From Bifiguratus adelaidae (taxonomy: Eukaryota; Mucoromycota; Endogonomycetes; Endogonales): DNA of 37,915 bases. The stretch covers positions 1-37,915 of the forward strand of contig MVBO01000145.1 of NCBI GenBank assembly GCA_002261195.1, read 5' to 3'. Below the pieces are notes generated by a model. It had not been told where the DNA came from. It did not search any database and worked only from the letters and a program-made list of their open reading frames with translations. Shown in pieces: positions 19,579 to 31,477 of this stretch (position 1 is its first letter; every line of letters begins with the position of its first letter). Position numbers and translations under genes: made by a program.

Positions 19579-20933
19579 CTAGAATCCGGTCGTTAGACCT
19601 TCACGGAACTTGGTATTGCTTTGAAGTGTGTTGGGGTTTTCGAATCCTGACATACGCCCTTCATTCTCCTCTCCTTTTGGAGACTCAGATCGGCTGCGAA
19701 AGACGTAGTTTGCCGGTGATTGAAAGGGGGTATTAGGTTGTGAGCTATGTTGATTCACCATTTGAAGGCTTTGCTGGGCTGCCGCCTGTTGAGCGGCAAT
19801 CATATTCTGGTCTTCTTGTGGATAGATCTGCATAGCTATTGGCAGGTTTAGACCAGTAATACCCAGAATGTCTGGTATTTGGCCGCGATGAAAGCCGTAC
19901 TGTGTAGCAAAGTTGGAGAACTGATGATTTTGGGTTCCCAGGGCATTTTGCAATTGCTGATTTTGTTGTTCTATGTCCATGACGGCAAATGGCGAGCCTG
20001 CAAACTCGGAGCGTGTGGGGGTGCTGTAGTGCGGATATATGATATTATGCGGGAAGCTGAGGTTGGTGGGAGTTTGATCTTCGCCATACTCGGATGCGGA
20101 ATAATCATCTTGCTGGCTGGACATGTCTGGAGAATATCCTCTATAAGGTGTGCCTGGAGATGACGGTATATCATAGCCGGGCCGGAACAGATGTGACGGA
20201 GACTTGAAATCTAGTTCTTGCATGTTGTTATATCCTATGTATGGAGTACTGTGATTACTGGATGTTATATGGGCGAGGGAGTAAGGGTGGATTGGGCTTG
20301 GGGTTTTGGGAGTGTCTATGCTGGGTGATTGGCTGCTATTGCGTCGTGAGATGCAGAATGGACAATTGCGGACAAAGCGTGCAATAAGTTCTTTTGGTAT
20401 CCAGGAATAGCGACGTCTCACCTGTCAAGAAGATTAGTCGTTCGTCGTTCATACCTCTCTCAACCTACCAAGGCTGAAGTCTTGTCTCGCCCTCCATGAT
20501 GAGCTTCCCTATGTGCGCGCACCAATATGTCGTAAATATCCTCTCTGGTTGCCACTGGCTTGTTGTCATGCTTCACAATCTCTCGGAAGCTTGCGTCAGT
20601 ACCCAGTTGAAACATTTTTTTGACCCAAAAGCGGAATTGCGCCGTTGAGATCGATGTGTTTCTGGGATCTCTTAGCACTTGCAAGATCATTTCGTAACGA
20701 CGCTCATCAACCAGGGCCTTATCCCGCTTCTTCGGAGAGAGGTTGTCCAAATATTCTTGCACGATGCTTTGAAACTCATCGTATGTGGGATATTGTTCTG
20801 CGTCATTGAAGAGAGTATTCAATGGGTTTGCTTGATGAAATGCCGGGCTCGATAGGTCGTGTAGCGAGGAGTAATGCTGATGTTGCTCATGAGGATGATA
20901 TCCAAAGCTGTTGAGGTGTAATACAGAATTCAT
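19579..20933 (-). CDS. Protein with integrase-type HHCC zinc finger
   Basis: Two exons, 20933-20469 and 20421-19579, encode 435 aa. Residues about 47-110 form a charged helical region (YDEFQSIVQEYLDNLSPKKR). Residues 140-178 match the H2C2 zinc-binding domain that precedes the core of retroelement integrases: AHREAHHGGRDKT (H141, H145) then YSWIPKELIARFVRNCPFC (C175, C178). No integrase DDE core, reverse transcriptase or long terminal repeat is nearby, so this is a host gene and not an element. The C-terminal 240 residues are low-complexity and rich in Gln, Asn, Ser, Pro and Tyr (AAQQAAAQQSLQM), like activation regions of fungal regulators. I infer a nuclear regulatory role but recognise no characterised homologue. 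An intergenic region of 1.6 kb upstream is consistent with a regulated gene. Confidence 0.75.
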
Positions 20934-22535
20934 GGTGATAGTAAAGGGAGATGCGCGAGGATGGTAGCGAACCTCAATAGAATCAACGAGGCGCTATGTG
21001 AGGGGGTCCAGGCACGGAAGAAAGAGTAAGTGAGAGCAGGAAAGAGAGAGAGGAGAGAAAGGAATTGAAAATAGACCAAATAAAGTCTATTCGGACATGC
21101 GTCTCATTGTCCAATGCTCGCTCGGGATGCACAAGGCTCGGAGCTTTTTCGCCATCAAGCTCGTTACATACCTTTCATTTCCTAATTTGGCCTCGACCAT
21201 TCGACTTGCCTTATTTGGTACGCGTCTGCAGCGGACCTGACCCTGTTGGAAAGGCCGGACAAGGGGCATTGAGCCATTTGGGTGGGCAGAAAGACGGTTT
21301 CTGCTGCACAATCATCACTAAGGTATTTTCATACGGCAATTAAGAATGTTAAAATGTGTCATACAGCATGCTCGCATGTCAAAGTGGCTTTGGGTTTTCC
21401 GTCATTTTCCATGTGATCCATGATGACCATATGTCGCCCATAGATGCCTGATGGCATGCCTTGCTAGCTTGCCGGAGACTCAGCTATGCTAGATATTAAG
21501 GCCCGCCATCCTGGCCCTGACTGAGCTCTCCGTTCAGACGATTGTCCTTAATTATAGCAACGTGTCGTCCAATACTGGCAATCTTACAACAATAACCCAC
21601 TCGATTCGTCGCACGAAGCCGACGGCGTATGTAGATCATTTGGGCTTGGGGAGCATGCCAAAATGTGGTCCAGTCTATACTTTAAGAGCACCCTGTTATA
21701 ACCCAAAATAGAAAGGCGATCTCACTGCACGTACATACTTTGCTACACGCACGATGGAGACTTATGGCACGCGTTTGCACGACTTAAACGCTGTGCAGAT
21801 CCTTTTGCTAAATGTGTTCCCTCCATTCTTAGCATACCGACCATCTATTGCCTCTTTCCTCTTTGAACTAGATCACACTTGTGATCTGCGCTTCATATTT
21901 TATTCACGTCTGGCAAAAGGTCACTAATAAGCTCTTCGCCAAGAGTATGGTAACCTTCCGTGAGAAACATTTCTATTTTGACCGTATTTCCCAAGGTCTT
22001 TTAGGGGAGCAAGTTAGCGGTCGTATTGACAAGGCCTACCCAGTACTAGATTGTGAAGGATAACATTGGATCAAGCCTCCTGACAGGTTCCCACTTGGCA
22101 AGCCTATATTCTGGTTACACAGAGAAAACGTCGCCAAGAGCGACTCACATGGCAGTTTGTGCGCATTCCAGTCGTCGATCTAGGACACCACATTTCGGGA
22201 TTATCCCCAGCTTGACTGGCGCTCGAGCAATGCACGATGACGCTTATGCAAAGGATTGATGGAGCTCCGCATCGACACCCCGGAGGCTCGCTACTTTTGT
22301 CGTTTTAAAATGAAGCGGAGGTAGCCACGCGGACATTCTAGGGACCAATACCCCGGATTTCCAAGGTTGCAAAGTCGACCATTGCGAAAGCGAACAAGAA
22401 TTGCCAGTATATAGGATTCATTTACATTGTATGTGTTTTCTGTCTATGAAGGTGCCAAGCACAAGTAAATAGTATTCAGAAGATACAGATTGAGATTGGA
22501 CTGCGGAAAAGTTGTAGGGAAGTAATCATCTAGCT
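20934..22535. other. 1.6-kb gene-free region upstream of the HHCC gene
   Basis: It lies between the start of the HHCC gene and the 3' end of URA2, by far the largest gap in the window. I find no coding frame with family features, no tRNA and no repeat of note. Bases 21027-21062 are a GA-rich tract (CT-rich on the minus strand), a plausible initiator zone for the HHCC gene. A few AGGGG/CCCC(T/G) motifs are scattered here but are too short to call. A long promoter or an unrecognised non-coding transcript are both possible. Confidence 0.4.
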
Positions 22536-25500
22536 CTAATTCATGGTACCCAGGACCAAAGCGAGCAATGCCATGCGGACGTAAAGTCCGTATCGCATTT
22601 GCCGGAAGTAAGCAGCGCGTTGATCGAAGTCGACCTCGGGATCAATTTCGTTCACACGTGGAAGAGGATGCATGACGATCATTTGCGATTTCGCCTTGCT
22701 TAATACACTGTTGTTGACAATGAAAGCATCCTTGACTCGTTCATATTCAATGAGGTCGTCGAATCGTTCCTTTTGTACACGGGTCACGTACAGCACATCG
22801 GTGTTGCCAATGACTTGGTCGAGGTTGTCGTATTCATTCTGCTCAACACCAGCGCGGCGAACCTCAGCCTTGACGTCATCGGGCATGCGGAGGCTTGGTG
22901 GAGAGACGTAGTTCAACGTCACATGGTAGTAAGCAAGGATTTTCACGAGAGAATGTACGGTTCGGCCGTTCTTGAGGTCACCCACCAAAGTGATGGTGAG
23001 GCCATTGACTGTACCGAGTTCTTCACGAATGGTGTACACGTCCAAGAAAGCTTGGGTTGGGTGCTCCCCGACTCCGTCTCCGGCATTGATAATTGGCACC
23101 TTGGAGTACTTGGCGGCCAATTGTGGGCTACCAGGTTGAGGGTGACGAAGGACAATAAGATCACCGTAGCAGCCAAGAGTTCGCACAGTGTCAGCCAAAG
23201 TCTCGCCCTTCTGTACCGAGGAAGTGGTGGCATCAACCGAAACGACCTTTCCACCAAGTCGAAGCATAGCCGCTTCGAACGATGATGATGTTCTGGTGGA
23301 AGCCTCAAAGAACATCGTGGTCATGACGCGACCTTGCATGAGATCAATGGTACCATATCTCTCGACAAGGTTGCGCATCTCGTGGGCAATTCCAAACAAC
23401 ATGTGCAAGTCGTTGCGATCAAACTGTCTGGAAGTAAGGATGTGCTTGCGGTAGAACGGTGAACGGCTAATGATCTTGCTGACAGCACTAGAAGGAAAAT
23501 GCAATATGCGCACGTTAGCAATTATTGCGCACATCTCGTTTCGGTACTTACGCGGACACCAAGGGCATCTCTGTTCGTCCGATGATTGGCGTCACTGCTC
23601 GTTTCTCGTCCAGCGACCGCGCCTCGGCAAGGGAAGTATCAAGCGGAGGCAATTTGCTGCCACGACGCGTGGGAATGATCGGGGACAATGGCTGCATGGC
23701 AGATGAGTCTCTGTCGGTCTTGAGGGAGCTGGAAGTGGTGAGAGGAGCGACTTGGCTGGAAGCATTGATGCCATCAGCAGACGTTCCAAAGATAGTTCCA
23801 TCCAAGTAGAGAGTCTTTCCCCGGACAACAACGCGATGTACGTTTCCGTGGACTTCCTTGCCTTGGAAGGGACTCCACTTGGAAGCTCCAGGGGTCAAGA
23901 CGCTGCGTCTGCCAATCTCTATCTCCACATATGTATCTGGCTGTTCAGGCAGGCCAAGGATTTTGCGAGGGTTGATGGACAACTTCTCGCGAATATCATC
24001 CAAAGTAAGGCGACCCTCCACTTGAGCGGTGAGCAAGAGCGGAAGTGCTTCGTAAATACCGGCATCCGCAGAGATATCCCTGCCAAGTTCTTGAGCCAAA
24101 GCATAAGGCATTGAACCAACCGAGAAGCAGTCGATGTAGGACAGATTGTCCCAGAGGGCAGCTTGGTCAGCCTTTGTGGGAAGGTGCTTGCTTGCGTAGG
24201 TCTCTGCGTCGAGGAAGAGAGAATATACAGAAACATCGCAAGTGACATTGAGACCCTTGTCCTTTGACATGGTAATCAAACCAATGTCATCTCGAGTTGT
24301 AACATTGGTAACGTGCAAAGAGCGGGAATGAAGACTGGCGAGCAAAAGCATGGAGGCTAGATCTGTGCCCTTGGCATCTGTGATGAGAGGACTGTTCTGG
24401 GCCCAGGATGAGAAGTGAGCATCTACAGCCGAAACCTTGGTCAAGCCACCGTTCTTGTACTTGTCAAAGGCAACGAAAAGGGCTGCAGCCTGAGTTGAGA
24501 CGGCACCCAAACGAGAGGCATTGTCGGTTGAAGCAGCAACAGCTAGCGTGTAATCGATGTAAGCCTTGCCGTTGGCATTTCCATGTGCGAGATTCATGGT
24601 ACGTAAATCTTCAATGGCAGCGTCGACACCATTAGGAGCAACGCTAATTGTAGTGAAACCGCCGGTTAACGATGCTTTGCTGACAGCTTCAAAGTCGTTG
24701 CTTTGTTCACCGAGCAAGTTGGGGACAAAAGCTTCCACGTTAACCAAGCCGGGCAGAATAACCGAAGTATGGCTCGTCTTGTAGTCAACGCTGGAAATTT
24801 CAAAGTCGCGGTAGCGGGCGAGAGCTTCGACGAACAACTTGGCAATCTTGACATTGGTGATCAATGGTACGGAGTAATCCACGGCCATACGTCGGGTCTT
24901 GTAACCCTTGGACATGTAGCTCGCCGGACGACGGTACTTGTTACGAGAGGGCAAATTGATGTAAAGATCGATCAAGTTGTTAGCCAAATGCTGTTGCAAG
25001 GAAAATTCAGCCTTCATATTGTCATCTCCATCCAAGATATCGAGATATTTGACTGGAATTCCATGTTCTTGAATGAAATCGGCGGTACCGGAAGTAGCGA
25101 AGAGGTTGTAGCCCAGATCGTGGAGTTTCTGAACGGAGGGTAGCATCTCTTGCTTTTCCTTGAAGGAACCAATAGAGAGTAGGACATTCTTTTGCGGAAT
25201 CTGGAAGCCGGTCGCAAGCAAAGACTTCATGTAGGCTTCATACTTGTCCTTGCCGAAGCAGGCAACTTCACCAGTGGACGCCATCTCGACACCAAGGATG
25301 GGATCAGCTCCTGAGAGACGACTGAACGAGAATTGCGGCACCTTGATACCGACGTATTGCTTGGGAATATCAACCTTGGGGTAAAATTCAACTGGCAAGC
25401 CCAACATTGCATTTGTTGCCATCTCGATAAGATCGATGCCCATGACCTTAGAAACGAAGGGAAAGGAACGCGCGGCGCGGACATTGCATTCAATAACCTT

Positions 25501-28500
25501 AATCTCGTTGTTCTTGGCCATAAATTGGATATTGTAAGGTCCGGTGACGTTTAGCGCATTACCAATCTTGGCCGTTGCCTCCTCAATCTTGCGAACAGTT
25601 TCAGGATCCAAGTCTTGAGGAGGAAGGACAAGTGTAGCATCACCAGAATGTACACCAGCGTTCTCGACATGTTCGGAGATGACGTGCATAACCATCTTGC
25701 CGTCTACAGCAACAGCATCCATTTCAATCTCCTTGGCCTCCTCGATGTACTTGGTGATAACGACGGGGTGATCACGGCTCACAGCGGCAGCCTCCGAAAG
25801 ATAATTCTTGAGATCGGCCGCAGAGAAGACGACATTCATGGCAGCGCCAGAAAGAACATATGATGGACGCACAAGCACAGGGTATCCGACCTTGTCACAG
25901 AAAGACTTGGCATCTTCGTAGGACGTGAGTTCTTTCCAGAGGGGCTGGTCAACACCAATCTTGTCGCACATGCGAGAGAATTTGTACCGATTTTCAGCAG
26001 TATCGATCATTTCAGGTGATGTACCAAAGACCTTCACGTTCTGGCGGTGCAAAGGAAGGGCAATGTTGTTTGGCGTTTGACCACCCATGGACATGATGAC
26101 ACCACCGGAGCGCTCAATCTCGTAGATATCAAGCACACGTTCCAAGCTGATGTTCTCAAAATAGAGTCTATCGGCTTCATCGTAATCGGTGGACACGGTC
26201 TCTGGATTGTAGTTCACCATAATGGTCTTGATACCTCGATCGCGCAGGGTTCGAATGGCGCGAACAGCACACCAATCGAATTCGACAGAGGAGCCAATAC
26301 GGTAGACACCTGAGCCGAGTACCATCACACCGTGATCTCCGAATTGAATATCATGCTCGACGGCATTGTATGTCATATACAGATAATTGGTATAGGCAGG
26401 GAATTCAGCAGCAACCGTATCGATTTGCTTGACAAAAGGAGTGATGCCGTACTCTTGGCGCAAGCGACGAGCAGCCAGCTCGTTAGAGTGAATGCCAGTG
26501 GCAACTTGGCGATCCGAGAAACCAAGTTGTTTGGCAGCACGGACGACGTATCCTGGGATGTCCGCAGCAGAGTATTGCGTGAGGGACTTTTCGAGGACGT
26601 GGATGTTTCTGAGCTTATTCAAGAACCATTTGTCGATACACGTCATCTTCCAAATTTGATCTACAGTGTAGCCAAGATGGAAGGCATTGGCGATGGCGAA
26701 AAGACGCTTGTCCGACGGATTCTTGAGCTCGTAATCAATATCCTCAACGGCAACCATGTCGTTCTTGCTGAAACCAGGCAAATGGTAGTCGATGGCTCGA
26801 ATAGCTTTTTGGATGGTCTCTTCAAAGGTTCGACCAATAGCCATGACCTCTCCGACAGATTTCATAGACGACGACAACGCTGTGCTCACACGTGTGAATT
26901 TCTTGAGATCCCAGCGGGGGATCTTTACGACCACGTAATCCAATGAAGGCTCGAAACAGGCGCATGTCACCTTGGTGACGCTGTTGGAGATCTCATTCAA
27001 CGGAATACCGAGACCTAGCTTAGCGGCGACAAAAGCAAGAGGGTAACCAGTGGCTTTGGATGCAAGCGCAGAAGATCGTGACAAGCGAGCATTGACTTCA
27101 ATAATGCAGTATTCCTTGGAGAATGGGTTGAGAGCGTACTGAATGTTACATTCGCCGACAACGCCGAGGTGACGGATGACATTGACAGCGGTTGTACGGA
27201 GCATATTATAGTCTTCGTCACTCAGAGTTTGAGAAGGCGCAATAACGATGGAGTCACCGGTGTGAATACCAAGTGGATCAAAGTTCTCCATGTTACAGAC
27301 GGTGATACAGTTGTCACGGCAATCGCGCACGACTTCGTATTCAATCTCCTTCCATCCTTTCATGGAGCGCTCGATAAGCACCTGCGGCGAGGCAGCAAAG
27401 GCCTTCTGACACAGAGACGCGAGTTGTCCGTCATTCTCTGCGAATCCAGAGCCCAGGCCACCAAGGGCATAGGCAGCACGGCAAATGACAGGATATCCAA
27501 TAGTATTGGCAGCCTCCAAGGCTTCAGCGACGGACGTGGCCGATGCAGATTGCGCACATTTCTCGTTGATCTCTTCCAAAGCTTGTGCAAAGAGATCACG
27601 ATCTTCAGTCTTGATGATCGTGTCGATCTGTGTACCGAGGACTTTGACTCCCAGGCTTTCGAACTCATCCTTGAGCTTGATACCAACATTAAGAGCTGTT
27701 TGACCGCCGAATGTCACATAGATACCATCAGGCTTTTCATGCTTGATTACTTTACGGACAAAGTCTGGTGTGACGGGCAAGAAATAGACCTTGTCCGCAA
27801 GGCCCTTCGAGGTTTGAATAGTGGCAATATTGGGATTGATAAGGATGGTGTAGATGCCTTCCTCCTTGAGGGCTTTGATGGCCTGCAGTAGCATGAAGAC
27901 GTTAGCCTTGACAATACTAGCTTTCGAGAAATCAAGACATACCTGCGAGCCAGAGTAATCGAATTCACCGGCTTGACCAATGCTGAGACCACCAGATCCG
28001 AGAATCAATACCTTGTTTACGTGCACCCTAGGGTTCGCGCGAACATTGCCTTCCAATTTGCCTTCCGGCATCTCGACTGGCAACATGCGACCGGATTCAG
28101 CGCAACGTTGAACAGTGTTGATGAAAATATCAAATAAGTACTCAGTATCGCGAGGACCAGGAGTAGATTCGGGATGAAATTGAACTGAAAAGTATGGCAA
28201 AGTCTTGTGAATGATACCTTCGTTGGTGCCATCGTTAGCATTGACAAAAAGCTCCTGAAAGTCCGAGGACAAGGTGGAAGCATCCACCGCATAACCATGG
28301 TTTTGCGATGTGATGTAGCAACGACCAGAAAGCATATCCGTACAAGGAATATTGTGACCACGATTACCGTACTTGAGCTTGGTCGTCTTGGCGCCAGAAG
28401 CAAGAGCAAGAAGCTGATGACCCAAGCAAATACCAAAAATAGGCTTATCAGCGCGAGCAAGCACGGTGCGAAGGCGTGTAATGGTGACCTCGACGGTAGT

Positions 28501-29514
28501 TGGGTCACCGGGACCATTGGAAATGAAGATACCGTCATACTCCTCGGGTTTCATGGTAGTGAAATCATAGTTCCATGGTAGGCAGAGCAACTCCACGCCA
28601 CGGTTGACGAAGCAGCGGATTTGATTGAACTTCATGCCAACGTCCAAGGCCAAGATTCGGAGGGTCTTGCCAGTCTTTGCGTTCTTGACGACCTTTTCTG
28701 GAGCAGGAGAGTACAATTTTGGCTCCTTGTGTGATACTTCGGCGACAAGGTTACGCTCATTGGGATCGCACCAATCCACATCTTGGTATAATTGAATCCA
28801 GTTCTCATCCAACGTTTCTCCATTGATGGCTTCGGCCTTGGGGAACAAGATCTTGCCCAGTAGTACACCTTCAGTACGGATCTTCTTTGTCAAGGCACGG
28901 GTATCAATGCCATACAACGCTGGTACATCGTATTCCTTGAGCCATTTCGATAATGAGGACTGGGCAAGATAATGAGAGTATTCCTCGGTATACTGTCCGA
29001 CAATCAAACCGGCCACATGAATCTCGGAGGACTCAAAGTACTTTGGAATATCCTTAAGAAGCTCATCCATGTCTTCTCGGCTAGGAACACCATAATTGCC
29101 GATCAGAGGGAAGGTGAGGACAAGGATCTGTCCTCGGTATGACGGATCAGTAATGGACTCTGGGTATCCCACCATGCCTGTTGACATAATGGAGCAATGA
29201 GCAAATTGTAGATCTCAGGAACCTAATCATAAATTCATACCAGTTTGGAAAACACATTCACCGCTGATGCTCTTCTTTTCGCTCCCAAAGCTGATACCTT
29301 GGTAGGCAGTACCATTCTGAAGCAACAACGTGGCTACCGTCTCCGAATTTCCTTCATAGGTAACGGGAGCCGTGACTGGAGGATAGGGCGCCGAGGGAGG
29401 AGGTGAACCACCGGCGTTCAGAGTCGCGGCCGACAACGCAGTGGACTCAGCCTGTACATTCGTCGCCGCCGACGAAGGAGCAATAGCAGGCACAGGTATG
29501 GTGATAGGCGACAT
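22536..29514 (-). CDS. URA2: Multifunctional CPSase II/aspartate transcarbamylase
   Basis: Catalyses the first two steps of pyrimidine synthesis: carbamoyl phosphate from glutamine, then carbamoyl aspartate. Exons 29514-29241, 29177-23552, 23487-22536 encode 2283 aa (yeast Ura2 2214). Order: Ala/Pro-rich leader; small subunit ([21 protein letters not shown]; GATase [11 protein letters not shown] with Cys near 342; FHPE); two CPSase halves ([23 protein letters not shown]) with an allosteric region; a dihydroorotase-like domain; and ATCase ([34 protein letters not shown]). In the DHOase-like domain the metal-binding HxH after PGL is replaced (PGLVNVEAF), so it should be inactive, as in other fungi. 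A candidate 5' UTR intron runs 29644-29533 (GTGAGT...ATTAG). The 5.6-kb second exon is strikingly uninterrupted. UTP feedback is expected from the family. Confidence 0.97.
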
Positions 29515-29797
29515 GATGCTTGAATGGTATGCCTAATTAAGTAGTCAATACGCTTCTTCCGACCAGTTTCTTTAGCAATGAGCAGAATCTCGTGGATCAG
29601 CTTCACCGCGCTTCCACCACTCCAAAATCGCCGTCGACACTCACCTATGAAACTAATGCAACTATGAATGTGTATGAACTGAATATGTAATGAGAATGCA
29701 AATGAGATGATGTCCGCTTCTAACTTCTTTCAGTTCGCGGTCAAAGCAAACATGAAAAGGAAGAAGAGAAGGATTCCATCAACATCTCGTTCGTTGC

Positions 29798-29831
29798 TTT
29801 TTTTTATTGCCAAATTGAGGTTTTTTTTTTT
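29798..29831. promoter_or_regulatory. Paired poly(dA:dT) tracts upstream of URA2
   Basis: Runs of 8 and 11 T separated by ATTGCCAAATTGAGG, about 285-315 bp upstream of the URA2 ATG. Such tracts commonly mark nucleosome-depleted promoters in fungi. The assignment to URA2 is positional. Confidence 0.45.
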
Positions 29832-30047
29832 CGCAGTCTCAAAAACTTTTTCTTGTCAACAATGGAGGGATATATGCGCCCTATCTCATGGTCTTATCAT
29901 GTATACAGAACACTTGATCTCACACGACCATTTCATCAGACAGGTACAATGTAAACAATGGGATTTGGATCGACGGGATCAAGACACGTGGTTGTGGAGC
30001 CATGCCAACATCCTAAACAAGGGCATATGGAATGAAATAAGAAAATG

Positions 30048-30052
30048 AAAAA
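30048..30052 (-). terminator. RNA polymerase III terminator of tRNA-His
   Basis: Five consecutive T on the minus strand, 8 bases after the last acceptor-stem base of the tRNA, as expected for Pol III termination. Confidence 0.75.
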
Positions 30053-30060
30053 GGTTTAAT

Positions 30061-30130
30061 GCGAAGGCCCGGAATCGAACCGGGGTCAACACGGCCACAA
30101 CGTGATGTGCTACCACTATACCACCTTCGC
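30061..30130 (-). tRNA. tRNA-His (anticodon GUG)
   Basis: On the minus strand this is 70 nt and folds as a cloverleaf. The acceptor GCGAAGG pairs fully with CCTTCGC. The anticodon loop TTGTGGC gives anticodon GTG. The T arm CCCGG-TTCGATT-CCGGG is perfect. A-box-like TGGTATAGTGG and B-box GGTTCGATTCC are internal promoters. There is no intron. The base 5' of the acceptor is A, not G, so the identity G at -1 would be added by Thg1 as in other eukaryotes. The discriminator is A. The outer anticodon-stem pair is T-T, a minor oddity. Confidence 0.95.
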
Positions 30131-30711
30131 TTTCCGCTTTTCTGCAAATCTCAACACCTTATATAACAATAAAATTTGAGTTCTGCGTTTTAATTCGAAT
30201 TTATGTTATATACGTCTTCTCAATTCTACAATGTACACCCTTTCCTCCAAACCGCAGGTCTCCACGATGCTTCAATCTCCCGCAACAGACAAATATTGAG
30301 TGCGCCGAAACACGGCTACAATGCCCATCGTTACCATAAATGGCAGCTCTCTGTCACCAGCAAAATTTTTTTAAAGGTGAGGAAGAGACATCTTCGCAAG
30401 CCGTGCGTCCGTTTAGACACCTTTTTCTCTTCTGCTTTTCGCTCTTCTGCGTCTCCTGGGGAACGTTAAAGCCATTTTTTGCGCCTGTCTATTCACTCAC
30501 TCCTGAGGAATAGACCACAGGTTCGCTCGCGGTTAGAGCACTTCATATACTCCCGTAGAACAGGGAGTACAGCATACTAGAAGCAGTCAAGGCTTGTAGT
30601 CCACTTACTGCAAGCCAGCAAGCGTCGCTCTTATACAGCAACAAGACTCGTTCTTTATTTTCCCCCAAATCGCCGATTTGCTCTTCTCACCTTCGCATCT
30701 ATACGATAGCA
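30131..30711. other. Gene-free stretch upstream of the acidic protein gene
   Basis: Between tRNA-His and the ATG at 30712. The first part is AT-rich (AATAAAATTTGAG, TTATGTTATATACG) and the last part pyrimidine-rich, ending in CTCTTCTCACCTTCGC. I see no ATG between about 30480 and 30712, which supports 30712 as the first start codon of the downstream transcript. No conserved gene or RNA was recognised. Confidence 0.4.
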
Positions 30712-31307
30712 ATGGCACAACAGATGGAACAAGAATTCAAAATGAGCGTTCAGGCCGCATTGCCTACGCCAGTCCTATCGCCGGCTTACCGGCGACCCAA
30801 GATTGCTCTGCGGTCACCGCAGGATTTTCCCCCGTCCACGGCAGTGGAAGAGGCCTAAGTAAGCCCAGCTGTTCCACATTCTCCTCCTCCCCACATTCTG
30901 GCCTCTGTGATTACGATATAACTGGACAACCTCGCTTTTACAATTTTGACAATGGACTTTTGACACCGACTACTACGACGATTTCTTCAACCGAACATCT
31001 CGAGTACTTTGACGATGCTTATGGAGATGTCATTGACCTTACACCTTCTCATTCATATTCAACGTTCGACACCCTGCATGACTCCACGATCTATCATCCT
31101 ACGGTTGCATCCGATGAAGAGGTATTTTCTTCTTTCAACGCATTCGCCAACTCTCTAGACCCCTACAAGGACAGAACCGGTGTTACTGGCTATCCAAGTC
31201 CTCCACAGAGTCCCGTTGCGGACGATGTATTCTTTGGAGATGATGACTTTGGAAGTGCTATTGTAGATGAAGAGATGGCTCTAGGGGGTGACTGGACTCT
31301 CTTTTAG
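30712..31307 (+). CDS. Small Ser/Pro-rich acidic protein, 5' frame unresolved
   Basis: Not recognised. The clear part is the last 130 or so codons: Ser/Thr/Tyr/Asp-rich, with LTPTTTTISSTEHLEYF, YPSPPQSPVADDVFFGDDD and the end ALGGDWTLF. That frame is open from 30678 but contains no ATG before codon 200. The only upstream ATG (30712) opens a different frame (MAQQMEQEFKMSVQAALPTP, then SPAYRRPK) that stops at 30856-30858. One way to join them is a 35-nt intron 30834-30868 (GTCCAC...CCCAG), giving exons 30712-30833 and 30869-31307 and 186 aa in frame, but the donor is weak and the intron short. Frameshifting, a sequence error or an unseen 5' exon are alternatives. Composition suggests a disordered, acidic, possibly nuclear protein. 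Confidence 0.45.
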
Positions 31308-31477
31308 ACAATGCGTCATGCTTGCATTTCACTCTTCTCTGTAATTTGTTTGCCTTTCCAATTCTACATGTCAGCTATACAGTATGTCATTTCTGTGTGT
31401 TGGCACTATTTTTTTCTCAAATGGGCGACTTGCGCGCGCGCTGATAATGTGTACATGCACACAAACATTGGTATTTT

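Larger units (their letters stand above)
29645..30060. other. URA2 promoter region with poly(T) tracts
   Basis: This gap separates the URA2 leader from tRNA-His. It contains two T runs on the plus strand (29798-29805 and 29821-29831), that is, poly(dA) tracts upstream of URA2, which in fungi disfavour nucleosomes. Bases 30048-30052 form the tRNA terminator. No gene is visible. Confidence 0.45.

Noticed and set aside
19579-20933. Retrotransposon fragment
   Set aside because: Only the HHCC module is present; there is no reverse transcriptase, DDE core, long terminal repeat or target duplication.
21065-21343. 92-codon open frame in the 1.6-kb gap
   Set aside because: No domain, odd composition, overlaps an equally long antisense frame, and no splice-compatible neighbours.
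26332-27891. Long plus-strand open frames antisense to URA2
   Set aside because: They are mirror frames of a long conserved coding exon with no family resemblance.
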